Assembly (NCBI GenBank): GCA_001599915.1
Contig: BCIG01000025.1
Span: 124,001-188,000 of the forward strand
Direction of reading: 5' to 3'
Source: Symbiotaphrina buchneri
Lineage: Eukaryota > Ascomycota > Symbiotaphrinales > Symbiotaphrinaceae
Length of the DNA stretch: 64,000 bases
Shown: in pieces, positions 53,581-64,000 of the stretch
Layout of the letters: each line of letters opens with the position of its first letter
How positions within the stretch are numbered: the first letter of the stretch is position 1
The notes under the pieces: model-generated
Told to the model about the DNA's origin: nothing
Database searches by the model: none
Seen by the model: only the letters and a program-made list of their open reading frames with translations
Program-made: the position numbers and the translations under genes

Positions 53581-55567
53581 ATGCCTCCACAAGCTGCAAA
53601 TGGGGGCAAAAAACTCGGAATGATGCGATCCTTCGACGTCGTATGGATTTGTGCTGCCATTGCAGCCATCGGCTTCCCATGGTTAGGGCAATACTGGTTC
53701 CAGAAAGTCAACGAACACGTCCCTGAACCATACCTAGTGAGTGCTTCCCCTGCATCTGATGAGAATGGTATCCCTGATGTGTATCCGTTTTAGGATGAGG
53801 TATTCCACGTAAGACAAGCGCAGGCTTATTGTGAAGGGAACTTTCGAGTTTGGGACCCTAAAATAACCACGCCGCCAGGCTTGTAAGCTTTACGAGATAT
53901 TCACAAAAATCCACATATTGATGGCTATGCAGATACCTCATATCCTACATAGCCAAAATATCCCCCTGGTTTACATGCTCTACGACCGACTTGAGGTTCA
54001 TAAACTTTGTGGGACTTCTCCTGGTCACCCAAGTGCTCCTGGCCAACATTGCCTTCCTCCTCTACGAGAACGATGTCTCTCCAGAGCCTAGAGCGTCAAA
54101 ATCTAGGGAAATGCAGCGATATATAAGAGACTGGGATGGACAACAGATCCACCGAATACTGAATATATGCCTTTTCCCACTCTTATTCTTCTTCTCGGCG
54201 CTGTTCTATACGGACGTCTGGTCAACCATATTCGTCCTGGCCAGTTACCGTCTATTCCTAGGCCAGAAGAGACGGTTGAGTTATGGTGCTTATTCGAGCA
54301 TGTCGATGATGTCCCTTACCGTGTTCGTCAACTGTTTAGCACTGCTCTTCAGACAGACCAACATCTTTTGGGTGGCCGTGTTCATAGGGGCCTTAAAAGC
54401 CGTTGAGCTACTGGAGACAAGAGCTAAGCTCTCCTCTGCGCTCGGAAACAACCTCGATGGATCCTTTTCTGGCATTCTACGGAAGAGCTGGCAACAGTCT
54501 TTGATATATGACGTCGAAGTTGCTGATGCGAGCATAGAAGGTTCGCATACTGTTACATGTCAGTTGTTCCTGGCCGCTGCTGATCCAAGCTATGACAGAC
54601 TACATAAAGACAGCCATGTCAATTGCAACAGCAGCTCTAGCGAACCTGCCTGCAATTATACTGGCATCGAGTAGCGAAATCATCACTTTGGGTCTTTTTG
54701 GCGCCTTCGTATTGTGGAATGGCGGGGTCGTCCTAGGTAAGATTCCAATCCCAGAGCTGCCGCCGGACTCATCCAGTCACGCTGACAATATGCATAGGAG
54801 ACAAATCCAATCACGTCGCTACTCTTCATCTCTCTCAAATGCTCTACATCTGGCCTTACTTTGCCTTCTTCTCGTTTCCTGTCATCATTCCATATCTCTT
54901 CCAAGCTGCTATCCGACCTGCCTTCCTGCCGGCGTCCCTACGCGCCCCAATATCCTCGACCAACGACTACCGATACCTTCTACTGCCGAGATGGTGGCTT
55001 TTCGCTCTGTTCACTGTCATTGCCCTTCCGATAGTGCACTTCAACACGATCGTCCATCCGTTTACACTTGCTGATAATCGTCACTACATGTTTTACATCT
55101 TCCGCATCCTCCTCTTTCACCCATACTTCAAGTACTTCGCCACGCCCATCTACGTCATAACTGGCTGGCTGTGTATTCGGAGCCTGGGCTCATTCCGCAC
55201 TGCGTCTTCAGGCAATAATCCAACGTCTGCTCTCAAGGCATCGAATGGCAACAAGACGAGCTTTGTCCTCGTTTGGCTCACGGCGACCGCTCTCTCGCTC
55301 ATCACGGCCCCCTTGGTCGAGCCACGCTACTTCATCATTCCCTGGGTAATGTGGAGACTCCATTTACCTCTGATCTCCTTCAGCGGTGGTCCGTCGAAGC
55401 CAGGTACGTCTGGTGCAAAAGTCGAACAACGGCGCGGGTACGATTACCGCCTTTGGTTGGAGACACTGTGGTTTCTTGCCATAAACGCAGGCACGGGTTA
55501 TATCTTCTTGTTCTGGGGCTACGAGTGGAAACAGGAACCTGGAGCAGTGCAAAGGTTCATGTGGTAA
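53581..55567 (+). CDS. ALG10: alpha-1,2-glucosyltransferase ALG10/DIE2
   Basis: 586-aa ER membrane enzyme adding the third, terminal glucose to the dolichol-linked N-glycan precursor. Exons 53581-53736, 53794-53882, 53933-54540, 54599-54736 and 54798-55567; introns of 57, 50, 58 and 61 nt; sum 1761 nt. Motifs: [16 protein letters not shown] and [15 protein letters not shown], the catalytic lumenal loop of the family; [54 protein letters not shown]. Twelve or so hydrophobic segments. The C-terminal block [23 protein letters not shown] is intact. A hydrophilic insertion near residue 485 ([19 protein letters not shown]) is variable in fungi. Complete. Confidence 0.95.
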
Positions 55568-55872
55568 AGCGCAATGAGCAACCCAGTGGATCACAACTTT
55601 GGCTCGCAAGTTTACCGCTCAAGGAGAAGCATGCGTGATGTGGCTCCAGTCTATTGCTAAATATTGGTCCGTAGTAACGGTAAACTGTTAACTCTCAAAA
55701 TGATGCAAAGACATCCACGTGCCGTGACATTGCAGACACACCCAGAGCTTTTGCCATATTCCTTACTCCTTTACCCCTCATAACGCCCTCTGTGCCCATG
55801 CTGATCAAATGCAGCGGAAAAGCAAATATGTATGCAACTAGCCCCTGAGTTCCATTGAGCAAAGCCCAGCAA
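55568..55872. other. convergent 3' flanks
   Basis: The 305 bp between two convergent stop codons; no coding signal. Confidence 0.6.
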
Positions 55873-57223
55873 TCATCTCGGCATTGGACCACCATCCTTT
55901 CCCCAACCCTTAGCCCTCATAAACTCCTCGATCGAGCCCCAGATACTCTCCACCACCTCTCTGTCCCTCCAGCGGCCCTGCACGCCTGTGTGATTATTCC
56001 ACTTATCCACACCTGCCGTAATGACACCTCTACCCCAGCCTTTTACTGTACCGGGCACGTCTTCGCCTCTCCAACCGACATAGATACCGAGGGTGCTCCG
56101 GAAAAGGTCGGGCGGGCTCTGCCACTTGTACGTTTTGAACTGCCATGTCTGACCAGTGGTGAACACAGCGACCACACGGTTCCAATAATCGGGCTTGAAC
56201 TGCTCAGGTGTGTCGACAAGGATGAAGCGGAAGGGGCGGTTGGGGTCGATGGAAGGTAGGAGCCGTGAGATGTGAAGAATGTTGGCGGTATTCGAAGAGC
56301 CAGCGAGAGCCGAATCCGCCGGAATGTACACACCAGACTCGAGGAAGGACTTAATATTGCTCATACGGAGGAGAGAAGAAGCGGATGGTGAGAGGAGAAT
56401 AATTGGGTCCGGACGGCGGTTGGATTTCTTGCCTCCAGGAACGAGGGCAGCTGTTGGTGCAGGAACGGCAGCAGCGGGAGGAGCTTGACCATGTCGTGAT
56501 TTGTTGCGGCCAAGAAATGTCTCTGTGATCTTGCGTACATGCGAAAAGTCCTGTCCTGTCTGAGCTACAATAATCCCCACGAACGAGAATGAGCTATCCA
56601 CATACCGTAGGCTTGATCCCTCTAAGGACTGTATTCCTATCTCCCATTCGTCTCTCGCCACTGTATATCTGCGCAAGCCGGGGATCAATTTGCTTGCCTG
56701 GTCTTGCTCCTGAAGCACCACTTGGCACTGTTGGAATTCCACCGGTAGCCCCAGATGCGACTTGCGCGGACCCAGCAGCTTGCGCAGATGTAGCCTCTGT
56801 CTCAAGCGGCTTGATGTACTCGCTTTCATCTGCAGCGCCCTCCAACCATGTGATCAAATCGAGCCTCTCGACGAAGACCAGATTCTGCACCTTCCCTCCG
56901 GCACCTCCAGGTCCAGACAGCTCATCGTTAAGGCGCTGGGTGGATGCGATGTAATCAGGAATTGTGTCATCTTTCTTTTGGTAGGCAAAGAAAATACTCC
57001 GCAGATCGACAGATTGTCCGGACGAGATGAATCGAGTAGGCGTATCCAGTGCGAACGTCTTGCGCGTGGGTGCTGTAAACTCCAGATGTGTAGCTATCGC
57101 AAGGTTTGGATTGACGTCTCCATCGATCTCGGCAGACGTCGTAGGCAAGGGCAGTTGGTTTGCAGCGATAGCCTCACGGAGGCAGTGCAGCGGATCTGCC
57201 AGCAGAGCGTCCGAAGAAGCCAT
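55873..57223 (-). CDS. CDC73: Paf1 complex subunit Cdc73 (parafibromin homologue)
   Basis: 434-aa subunit of the Paf1 transcription-elongation complex that binds RNA polymerase II. Exons (minus) 57223-56606 and 56559-55873; intron of 46 nt. N-terminal block DPLHCLREAIAANQLPLPTT and the conserved LDTPTRF and VDLRSIFFAYQKKD segments; a central Ala/Gly/Pro-rich linker; the DPRLAQIYSGERRMGDRNTV motif; and the C-terminal Ras-like domain from about residue 265, with DPIILLSPSASSLLRMSNIK, RPFRFILVDTPEQFKPDYWN and VAVFTTGQTWQFKTYKW through EEFMRAKGW. Complete. The intron 3' site is TAGCTCAG followed by ACAGGACAG, so a competing AG eight nt downstream exists but breaks the frame. Confidence 0.96.
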
Positions 57224-60200
57224 GATGTGAGGCGCAGATTGAGCGGAAAGAGCTGTCGCCCTTTCGTTGAAGATGGCTCTCAGTTGATATATGGTGGTGG
57301 TGGGCCGCTAGACGCTATTGAGGAATTGGACAATAGGATTCCAGGTCACGTGCACTGGCGTCTCGGACGTGAACTGGCGGCTGGGCTGGCTGTCGCAAGT
57401 TCGCTGCTTTTTCGAGGTACAAATTTGACAATGCGCCTTAACCTATTGTACCGGCCCTTTGCTGATCTGAATGACTTTTAGTCGTCGATAATCGTATGCC
57501 CACTAATCTGATAACTTTCTGCATTGGACATGAAACCATGCGAGTCGCAATGTCCTTGCAGAAACACGCGTCTCACTCATCCGCGACTGACACCAGAACA
57601 GCGATGGAATGCGCTGCGCTTCAGAACTTTCACCAGTGCACAACGCGATATTGTGCAATCTTGGCCGTGCCATCGAGTGCTATTTGAAGCCTCAATCTAA
57701 CAATAATTGGAATCAGGTCAAATAGAATCCAGGAATATCCATTCCTAGTTGAGCCCTCCTCCTGTCACTGGTTATACGACTTCAGTGCAAGAAGAACACT
57801 GCCGACCCCAGAATGAGAAACACAAAACCGCGAATAGACACAGGTACAGCTGGGAAAGGCCAAGCCTACAGCCGGAAAGGGCGGACAAGTTGATATGCTT
57901 CCTGGACATATGCAACGAATGCTTGCGAAGATGGAGCTCAGGGAAGACATCATAAGCTGAGCGGACAATTTTACATCGCGATATCCTACGTGGCCGATCA
58001 GCTCTAGACGCCGCGCTCCAAATCCAGCTCGTTCTCATATTGAAGACTCGTGCGAAGGGGGCAATACAGGGCGCAGAGAAGAGAAAGCAAGGGTACTCCG
58101 GCAAAGCGTCGACGTCGACATCCACGGTGGAGATAGGAAGTATGCGGTAATGGCAGTACTTCGGGACTTGGGAATGGTCACTACAACACTGACCGCTGTG
58201 CAGGAACCTTCGCCATCCCTGATATGAAAGTGACTGGAATATCGAAGTGTGTAAATGACGAATGGCAACCTTTTTCAAGAACTGTTAGGTACTGCACGGA
58301 TGGTGTTCCAGTCTTTATGTGACCTCGATCTCTACATATGTCCTGAAGGAGATATTCGCTTATGCGCATTGATATCCTGCTTGAAGCACTCCAGCGCCAG
58401 AATGTCATCCACTGCTCTACGGTCAAAAGCTTCAGACCAGCTTGATTGGTCTATACGCACCCGTATACCGAAGCAGAAGGAGATAGCAACGCATCTGGTG
58501 GACAGCACAGAGTATTGCAAGTTTTTGTCTGCCTGAATAACGTTGTAGGCCCCTTATTCTCTCCATCCAGCGTGGACCGGTGGAACTCACTCCGTTAGTT
58601 TCATTGAAGGGGCTCCGGACTCGTCATGCAAGTGACAAATCTTATTGCTTCATTGTTAGATACATGCCGTCTGCAATACCTACGCGCGAACTTTACACAG
58701 CATTCTACAAAACCTAAATTCGCTGTGTTGGCGTAGACTTGAGGTCTCGCAATAAGGAAGCCTCGGTCTTACGCAAGGCGCACACCGAGTCAGCGAAGAG
58801 TACCGTACTTGTGCTCTAAGTAACCGTAAGTCAGGTAACCCAGGATGAGGTAGGGCGACCGGTAGGCAGCAGCAAAGGGCCGCGCGGTGTGACGGGGGCG
58901 CGCGGTTGCAAAAATCGATCGCTTGCTGCATCGTGGCTTCCACGTGGTAGTTCAAGACCATTGCAACCGGTCTGGCTTGATTTGCTGCAAGCGCCTGGCC
59001 GGAGGGAAGCACTAAACCTGACGGCTTCACCTTATTTACATGAACCAGACTACTTGCTACAACAACACGAAAAATTCTGCTCTTGCCGTCCCGAGTAAAA
59101 AGAAAATTTTGTAGACGAAGGTAGGGTCTAGATGCGCCAGGCTTCTCGGGCGAGAACTGCGGCTTTCTGCTGAATGCTGGCGGTCCGCAGCGGAAATTCC
59201 TGTAGCCAAAGGGGTGCCGCAGGACGGGATGGCCGAGCTTTGACCTTTGACAGCCGTGGGAATTCTGGCTAAGGAAAACTCTAAAGAGAAAAGCGAAGCG
59301 AACAAGGACATCAAACTTCAAAGGGAATTCAGATCGGACACGAAACCCGTCCTGTCCGTTCCAGAAGCCCTCCAGAAGGTGTTCCGTCAGATCTGGCCTC
59401 ATCCTTGTTTGGGGCTTCCCCGACCCGGGACTAGCTACCTTATGTAGCGGAATGAAGGGCTGAGAGATGCCGCCCAGAGATACCACCAGGCTGTTATGGA
59501 GAAGACGAAATCTTTTGTATATCTCGCGGTCAGCAGTAATAAAAATCATTGCTTCGCCTAAAGTAAAGGGGTGAAAGCCCTAGGCCAGGCCAAGACGGCA
59601 TCGACTCAGTCAATACTGCCAAGTGAGATTGTCTCTCTTCGAGCTGCAAAATTGAGGTAAATTGAGTGGCCCGCTGGTCGGTTATCCCACGTGTGCGCCA
59701 AAACGAGCCGAGATCCACATACCCTGCAGCCACGCGAGGCGCCCGCAACCCTTACGTCTGTTCTTGCGCACTCGTCCCGTTCTCTGCGAGTCTGGTTGTT
59801 ACAAAGTACGAGTACAGCCTGCCAAGCCACCCCGGGCGCACTTTCTGTTCCAGGTTACAGCCGACTGCTGCAGATTACTTTGTACTTCGTACCTCGGCTT
59901 GCGTACGAGGTACTTTGTACGTACAGCATTAAAGGGGTTGTGTATGGCCAGAGCATGTCTCGATGAAAGACTCCTCGTCTCGGCGTCATTTTTCAGTTGA
60001 CTGCAGTCATGCTAGATTGCACCAGTTTAGTTCATCTCGGCCGTCTCAGTAGCAAATCCTGATTTCGTTTGATCTCGAAATCGGTGTCCTTTGGGGCCGA
60101 GAACCTCCGGAGACGACCGTAGCGTGGGCAGTTCGCGGAGAGTTGCGCTCCTGGTTCCCACGCCATCAGCATTGAAAAGAAGTTTGCCGAAGTTGGTGAT

Positions 60201-63200
60201 GCTTCAAACGAGATTTCTATTTGTAGATCCACATGGCACTTAGCTCGCAGGTCAGCCAAACTTTCAACCTGCGCAACTGGATTGGTCCGATTTCGATATG
60301 AGCGCTCCTACATCCTGTAAACGTAACTGCCGCTCAATCTCCGATTGATGAACATAGGTCTGTAAGAAGATTTTGCCGTAGATTTCTCGGCGGTTATCGC
60401 GCCATTATTGTTGATGTGGTTTGATGTGAAAACGATCATGTGCTTTGCAAAAGACAGATCCTAAGACTGCCGGTGCCCGAAGATCCCGCAGTAGTGTACC
60501 CTTGTACTGGTACGCATGGCACGCCAGCTGGTGGAAAGAAACGTGGCATGCTCCTGCTCTGTCTGTGAAACGCGCCTTACTGGCCGGTTAGTAAGATACA
60601 GCGTGGTCCACCAATGCCCGCGTGGGATGATCCCCACCGTGTGCTGTTATTATTCCGAAGATACCAGCGCAAATAATGCAATCTCATTTTCCTAGCATAC
60701 CCAATGTGCATCGTTTCCTTGGGACTCACCGCCATTTCGCGTTGGCCTGCCCCGGAGATCGTGGGCAGCTCATGACATTACTGATGCTGCACCTAGAAGT
60801 ACCCTGTCCTCTGCACATTCAGGAGTAGCCAGAGTGGGCATGATAGTCAATGTATGACGCCACTACGTACATGCAGTGAAGAGAGATGGGCGGATATCTA
60901 GCTCTTGGACGAAGTGACCAGGAAGCCATGTGATCTTTTGAATGCGGAGATGGGCATCCACAGGTAGGCGCCGGACATGGAACGAAGTACCCTTCGGGGT
61001 AATAATCAATGATGATCAAAGCAAGGGGGGTGGATGCATCTATCGCTTCGACGATCGACAAGCCACCTCGTGGTTTCTGTAGGTTTGCGGCACTGCTCCT
61101 CGTGGAAAACAGGTACAGTACCTGGTACCAAACGTGCGCGAAATTTAGTACTGGGTACCTCCGAGCGGCACGCATTATAATCCACGGCTTCTCAGACAAG
61201 CAAGACTGGCAACAAAGGTTATGGACCATAATGTGGTCACCAAGCGTCATCTTCCTGGTGGTACAGAATGACGATAAATAATAGCTTCATTCATGACCGG
61301 GTAGGCGGAAGCGCAAGTCGCACAAAGGCCTCTCACAGGCAGCCAATGCATGCCTCAATCCGCGCCCAGGCACATTGTGCGATATCAAAGACTTCTAGAT
61401 CAACGGTCGTCACACGAGCACAAAGAATGGCTGCACGAGTCCTAGTTAAACACGCAGGGTCACCACAGGTCTTGAAGCAATCATATAATAAAGAAAACGA
61501 CTTCCGTGTGCTCGGAGATCTGAATAATGCATAATAATGAACGAGAGTTGATAGCCTTTGCCCGCCGGTAGCTTTTCTTTAAGGTTCTTTGTCGCCAGTG
61601 ACAGTATTTACCTTTACTGGGTGGAATCGTCTGCATTTTTGCGATCCCGAGTCCGGGACGATACACCGAGATTTACTTCTCCAGGTTTTGATACAGAGTT
61701 CGACCGGTCTCAGACAGATGCACTTCGGGCTAGATCACTACCCGAGTAAGATGTGTGTTCCAGCACCGAATCCAACTTCAGCACCAGTGTCAAGTTACAG
61801 GCTCTAACCAGAGAATGAGCATTGCGCCCGTCCGGAAGACTGGAGAATTCACGGTTTATCATTATTCAGGTGCTCGCCAGTGTTTGCCTTGTCTTGCCCT
61901 CGGTTTCAGAGATCTTTTCCAGAAGCAGTGCCGAAACCGATGGTGCGACGACTTAAACGACCTAGCATGCAACGCCATTCCTTTCACAGGCATCCCTTTC
62001 AGCACAGCCATCGCCAATCTCCTCGGACGCACGCTGGAAGCTGGGTACTGCTCGGCCCAAGGTTGGAAGCCAAGGCTAAAGAGCCACGGCTCGTTCCCGC
62101 CCTTCAGCAACGTGGTCCTCCGCACAGTTTTTTGATCCTTCCCTTTAATTAAAGTATTATTGACGCAACCAGCAAAAATCGAAGGGCCAAAGCGGACTCG
62201 GTATCGACCTTCCCCCCAAACACCGAGCGACGGAAATCTGCGCATCGTTAACCACAACACAAACTGTTATCTTGGTCTTAAAGACCGGTACTTCCATGAT
62301 AAAAAGCATAGTATTACTATGCTAATACGGACGCCGTCAGCATTTCCAGTCAGCACGAGTGCTCTGTGAAGATACGGAAACCTGTACACGATAGACCAGC
62401 TTCAGTTGCGAGGATTGAGTCGGCGGTCGGAAAAAGAAATACTTTCGTCTTAAGGAGGTTTCTTATTTAGGACGACAACGACATCAGGCTCACGCCTAGC
62501 ACAGCAAAGCGAGAGGAGGTACGACATCTTCTTTTGGTGCAAAAGGTCTTGTTTCCGCTCGCCGTACCTGCTACATACGCTGGTCCTGGTCTAGCTCGGG
62601 CTGGCTGCAGCTTAAATCGTGGCCCCCCTGCTGCGAAGCTACAGGCCACGCTTGACAGGGATAACCCATCAATTGACCGGCTCTCCTTAGAGTTCGAGAG
62701 TCGGTTCGTGCAGGGATTGCCGACGTGCACCAATTGTTCGCCTCTTCTGGAGCGCCAAAAGAAGCCGTTTTCCATCCCGTCGTCTGCCTTGTCCATCATC
62801 TAAGCTTCCGAGGTCAGGTCGGAAGAAGTCAGAGTCAGAACAATTGTCTCCCCCCCTGGCGCGCTGCCCGCTCGGTCTCCACCTTCTTCCGTATTCACCA
62901 CCCCTCAGCTGTCACCGCCAGCGTCACCTGTCAATCTATTACATCCCTTGTCTGCCGATATCATTCGCCGACTCGCATATTACCGCGCATTCACCTCAAG
63001 CCAGGGACTGCTGGCATATCTTGCATCCCAAAATCTGTCAAATTAGACACTGGCCCAAGGCACCGTTGCAGCCTTCGGCCCTCGACGACAGCGGTTTACG
63101 AAGAGACGTTTGTCTGCCAACCCTGCCTGATTATCCGTCCTTGCTTGTCTCACTGCAAGGAGCATCTTGGACATTTTTGGCTTGTTGGGCTCTTCGCATC

Positions 63201-63699
63201 AACGAGGCTCGACCGACCACCAGCAATCAAGTTAAGCCTACGGTGGAGACTCGAAGGGAACCAAGTGAAGACGAGAAGATTGCTTCCGGTATTGCTTTCG
63301 CTAGCTGTGGCCTCGTGGCTCATTCCCATCTCCGGCAGGAAAACGCGCCTTATTTTCGCAGCCGAGGCAGGTTCCACAATTCTTCAAGCGGCCCCGGAGA
63401 CAAAACTCATATTAATAGCCGGCCAGCTAGAAGCTCCAGCGTGGTCTCGAAGTCATCTCACAGGATATCCCTTGCACAGCAAAAGCAGAGAATCTGTCCC
63501 TTTACTTAAGAGTTTAGGGGTCGAACCCCACCTCACGTTTTCCATGAGGGATCTTCATACGCTAGCCTCAAGGTAACTCTTCTCGTCGCGCTCGACCACG
63601 AGTAACAAGAAGTCTGTTACACTCCCCACCCAGCCTTGGTCATCCGGGACTTCTGGGATTGATCGGCGCTTCCAGTCAGGCCACCCAGACGCTATCTAG
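57224..63699. other. 6.5-kb region without a recognisable gene
   Basis: Only overlapping frames without family motifs; the two longest (58680-59549 minus and 62725-63576 plus) have Arg/Ser/Pro-rich, shadow-like composition. A small inverted repeat GTACCTCG/CGAGGTAC lies at 59889-59913 beside TACTTTGTAC repeats. From about 62850 one plus frame turns more protein-like (LSPPASPVNLLHPLSADIIR, then RLAYYRAFTSSQGLLAYLAS) and may be an early exon or leader of the gene at the right edge. Confidence 0.45.
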
Positions 63700-64000
63700 A
63701 GGTTCTCATTTCCAGATATCCGCTTTTTCGTCCCAACCCTCCGGGATCTTCGAGAAGCTGGCGCAAACCCGGCGTACTCTGATTATCATATCAAGACATA
63801 CAACCTGGCAGCGCTTGTGCGTCAAGACGGGGCGACTATTGTAGAGGGCGAGCAAATCAGTGATAAGGCTGCCGGCGGTCTTTCTCTAACACTGGTCCGG
63901 CAACGTCCTACACCAAACTCGCTCCGCACTGTGCCCTCGTTTGGCAGATTGGCAAGACGTGCATCAAGATCCTGGACATCGATTTCATACGGATCGCAAC
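63700..64000 (+). CDS. internal exon of an unidentified gene, cut by right edge
   Basis: One frame is open from 63700 to the end of the window with no ATG. It reads RFFVPTLRDLREAGANPAYS, then DYHIKTYNLAALVRQDGATI and VEGEQISDKAAGGLSLTLVR, ending in a Ser/Arg-rich stretch. Composition is convincingly coding. A CCAG acceptor at 63711-63714 could start the exon. Upstream exons were not located with confidence. I do not recognise the family. Confidence 0.45.

Noticed and set aside
58680-59549. 289-codon open frame on the minus strand
   Set aside because: No motif, Arg/Ser/Pro/Leu-rich shadow-like composition, mixed Cys-rich low-complexity patches and no supporting splice context; judged chance.
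62725-63576. 283-codon open frame on the plus strand
   Set aside because: Overlaps a second long frame (62844-63509) of similarly odd composition; neither resembles a protein family. A third frame in the same area looks slightly more coding.
63480-63600. tRNA-like fold on the minus strand (AAGAGTT/AACTCTT arms, GGGGTTCGACCCC)
   Set aside because: The T-loop would be 5 nt, the anticodon loop has no U33 and the D-arm is not drawable; a chance set of short inverted repeats.
1-64000. CRISPR array, rRNA genes, bacterial operons or secondary-metabolite megasynthases
   Set aside because: None seen; short-intron genes and fungal families identify a eukaryotic chromosome, and no PKS, NRPS or terpene cyclase motifs occur.

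Overview
This is a 64 kb piece of a filamentous ascomycete (Pezizomycotina) nuclear genome. The evidence is many short introns (mostly 46-130 nt, GT..AG with CTRAC-type branch points), fungal-only families (fungal_trans regulators, Zn2Cys6 cluster, GPI Ser-rich wall protein, GPR1/FUN34/YaaH transporter), about 50% GC, genes on both strands and no operons. I cannot name the genus. Exon structures were worked out by hand and each summed to a whole number of codons, except in three genes that are each exactly one base short.

Layout. 1-28 kb is ordinary housekeeping sequence: a membrane-anchored GH16 glucanase (953), an RpiB-type and a triosephosphate-isomerase-type sugar phosphate isomerase side by side (3922-6130, best read as the two erythrulose-phosphate isomerases of erythritol catabolism), an Eps1-like membrane protein disulfide isomerase divergent from the NDUFA5-type complex I subunit (6692-10537), a 1030-aa C2H2 plus fungal_trans regulator, mitochondrial dihydroorotate dehydrogenase with a Ser/Pro/Ala-rich insertion of about 165 residues, a five-exon QCR10 of complex III whose first coding exon is just ATG, a STAND-type N-domain protein, a CHIP-like TPR/U-box E3 ligase, acyl-CoA-binding protein and an intron-containing tRNA-Ile(AAU).

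28.6-37.3 kb is an accessory island. It holds the tRNA, a degenerate tRNA-like gene, a GPI-anchored Ser-rich protein and three decayed pieces of one tyrosine-recombinase (DUF3435/Crypton-like, related to Starship captains) family, two of them in direct tandem. Immediately beyond it lies the most interesting gene: an isochorismatase-fold hydrolase fused by an in-frame exon junction to an allophanate hydrolase (37448-39723), i.e. a candidate one-polypeptide biuret-to-ammonia enzyme. Upstream of it, transcribed the other way, is a Dal81/TamA-like Zn2Cys6 regulator (41662-44044), a family linked in yeast to allophanate-induced nitrogen genes.

44.6-57.2 kb returns to conserved genes: a patatin-like phospholipase with a C2H2-like tail, a small orphan, an Ato-type acetate permease, GINS subunit PSF2 and ALG10 sharing a 229-bp divergent promoter with MBF/E2F-like motifs, and CDC73 of the Paf1 complex. 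From 57.2 to about 63.7 kb I recognise no gene; an open, unidentified exon runs off the right edge.

Three host genes (STAND-domain protein, CHIP homologue, biuret/allophanate fusion) each need one extra base to read through. All three offsets are in the same direction, which looks like single-base deletion errors in the assembly at least as much as biology.
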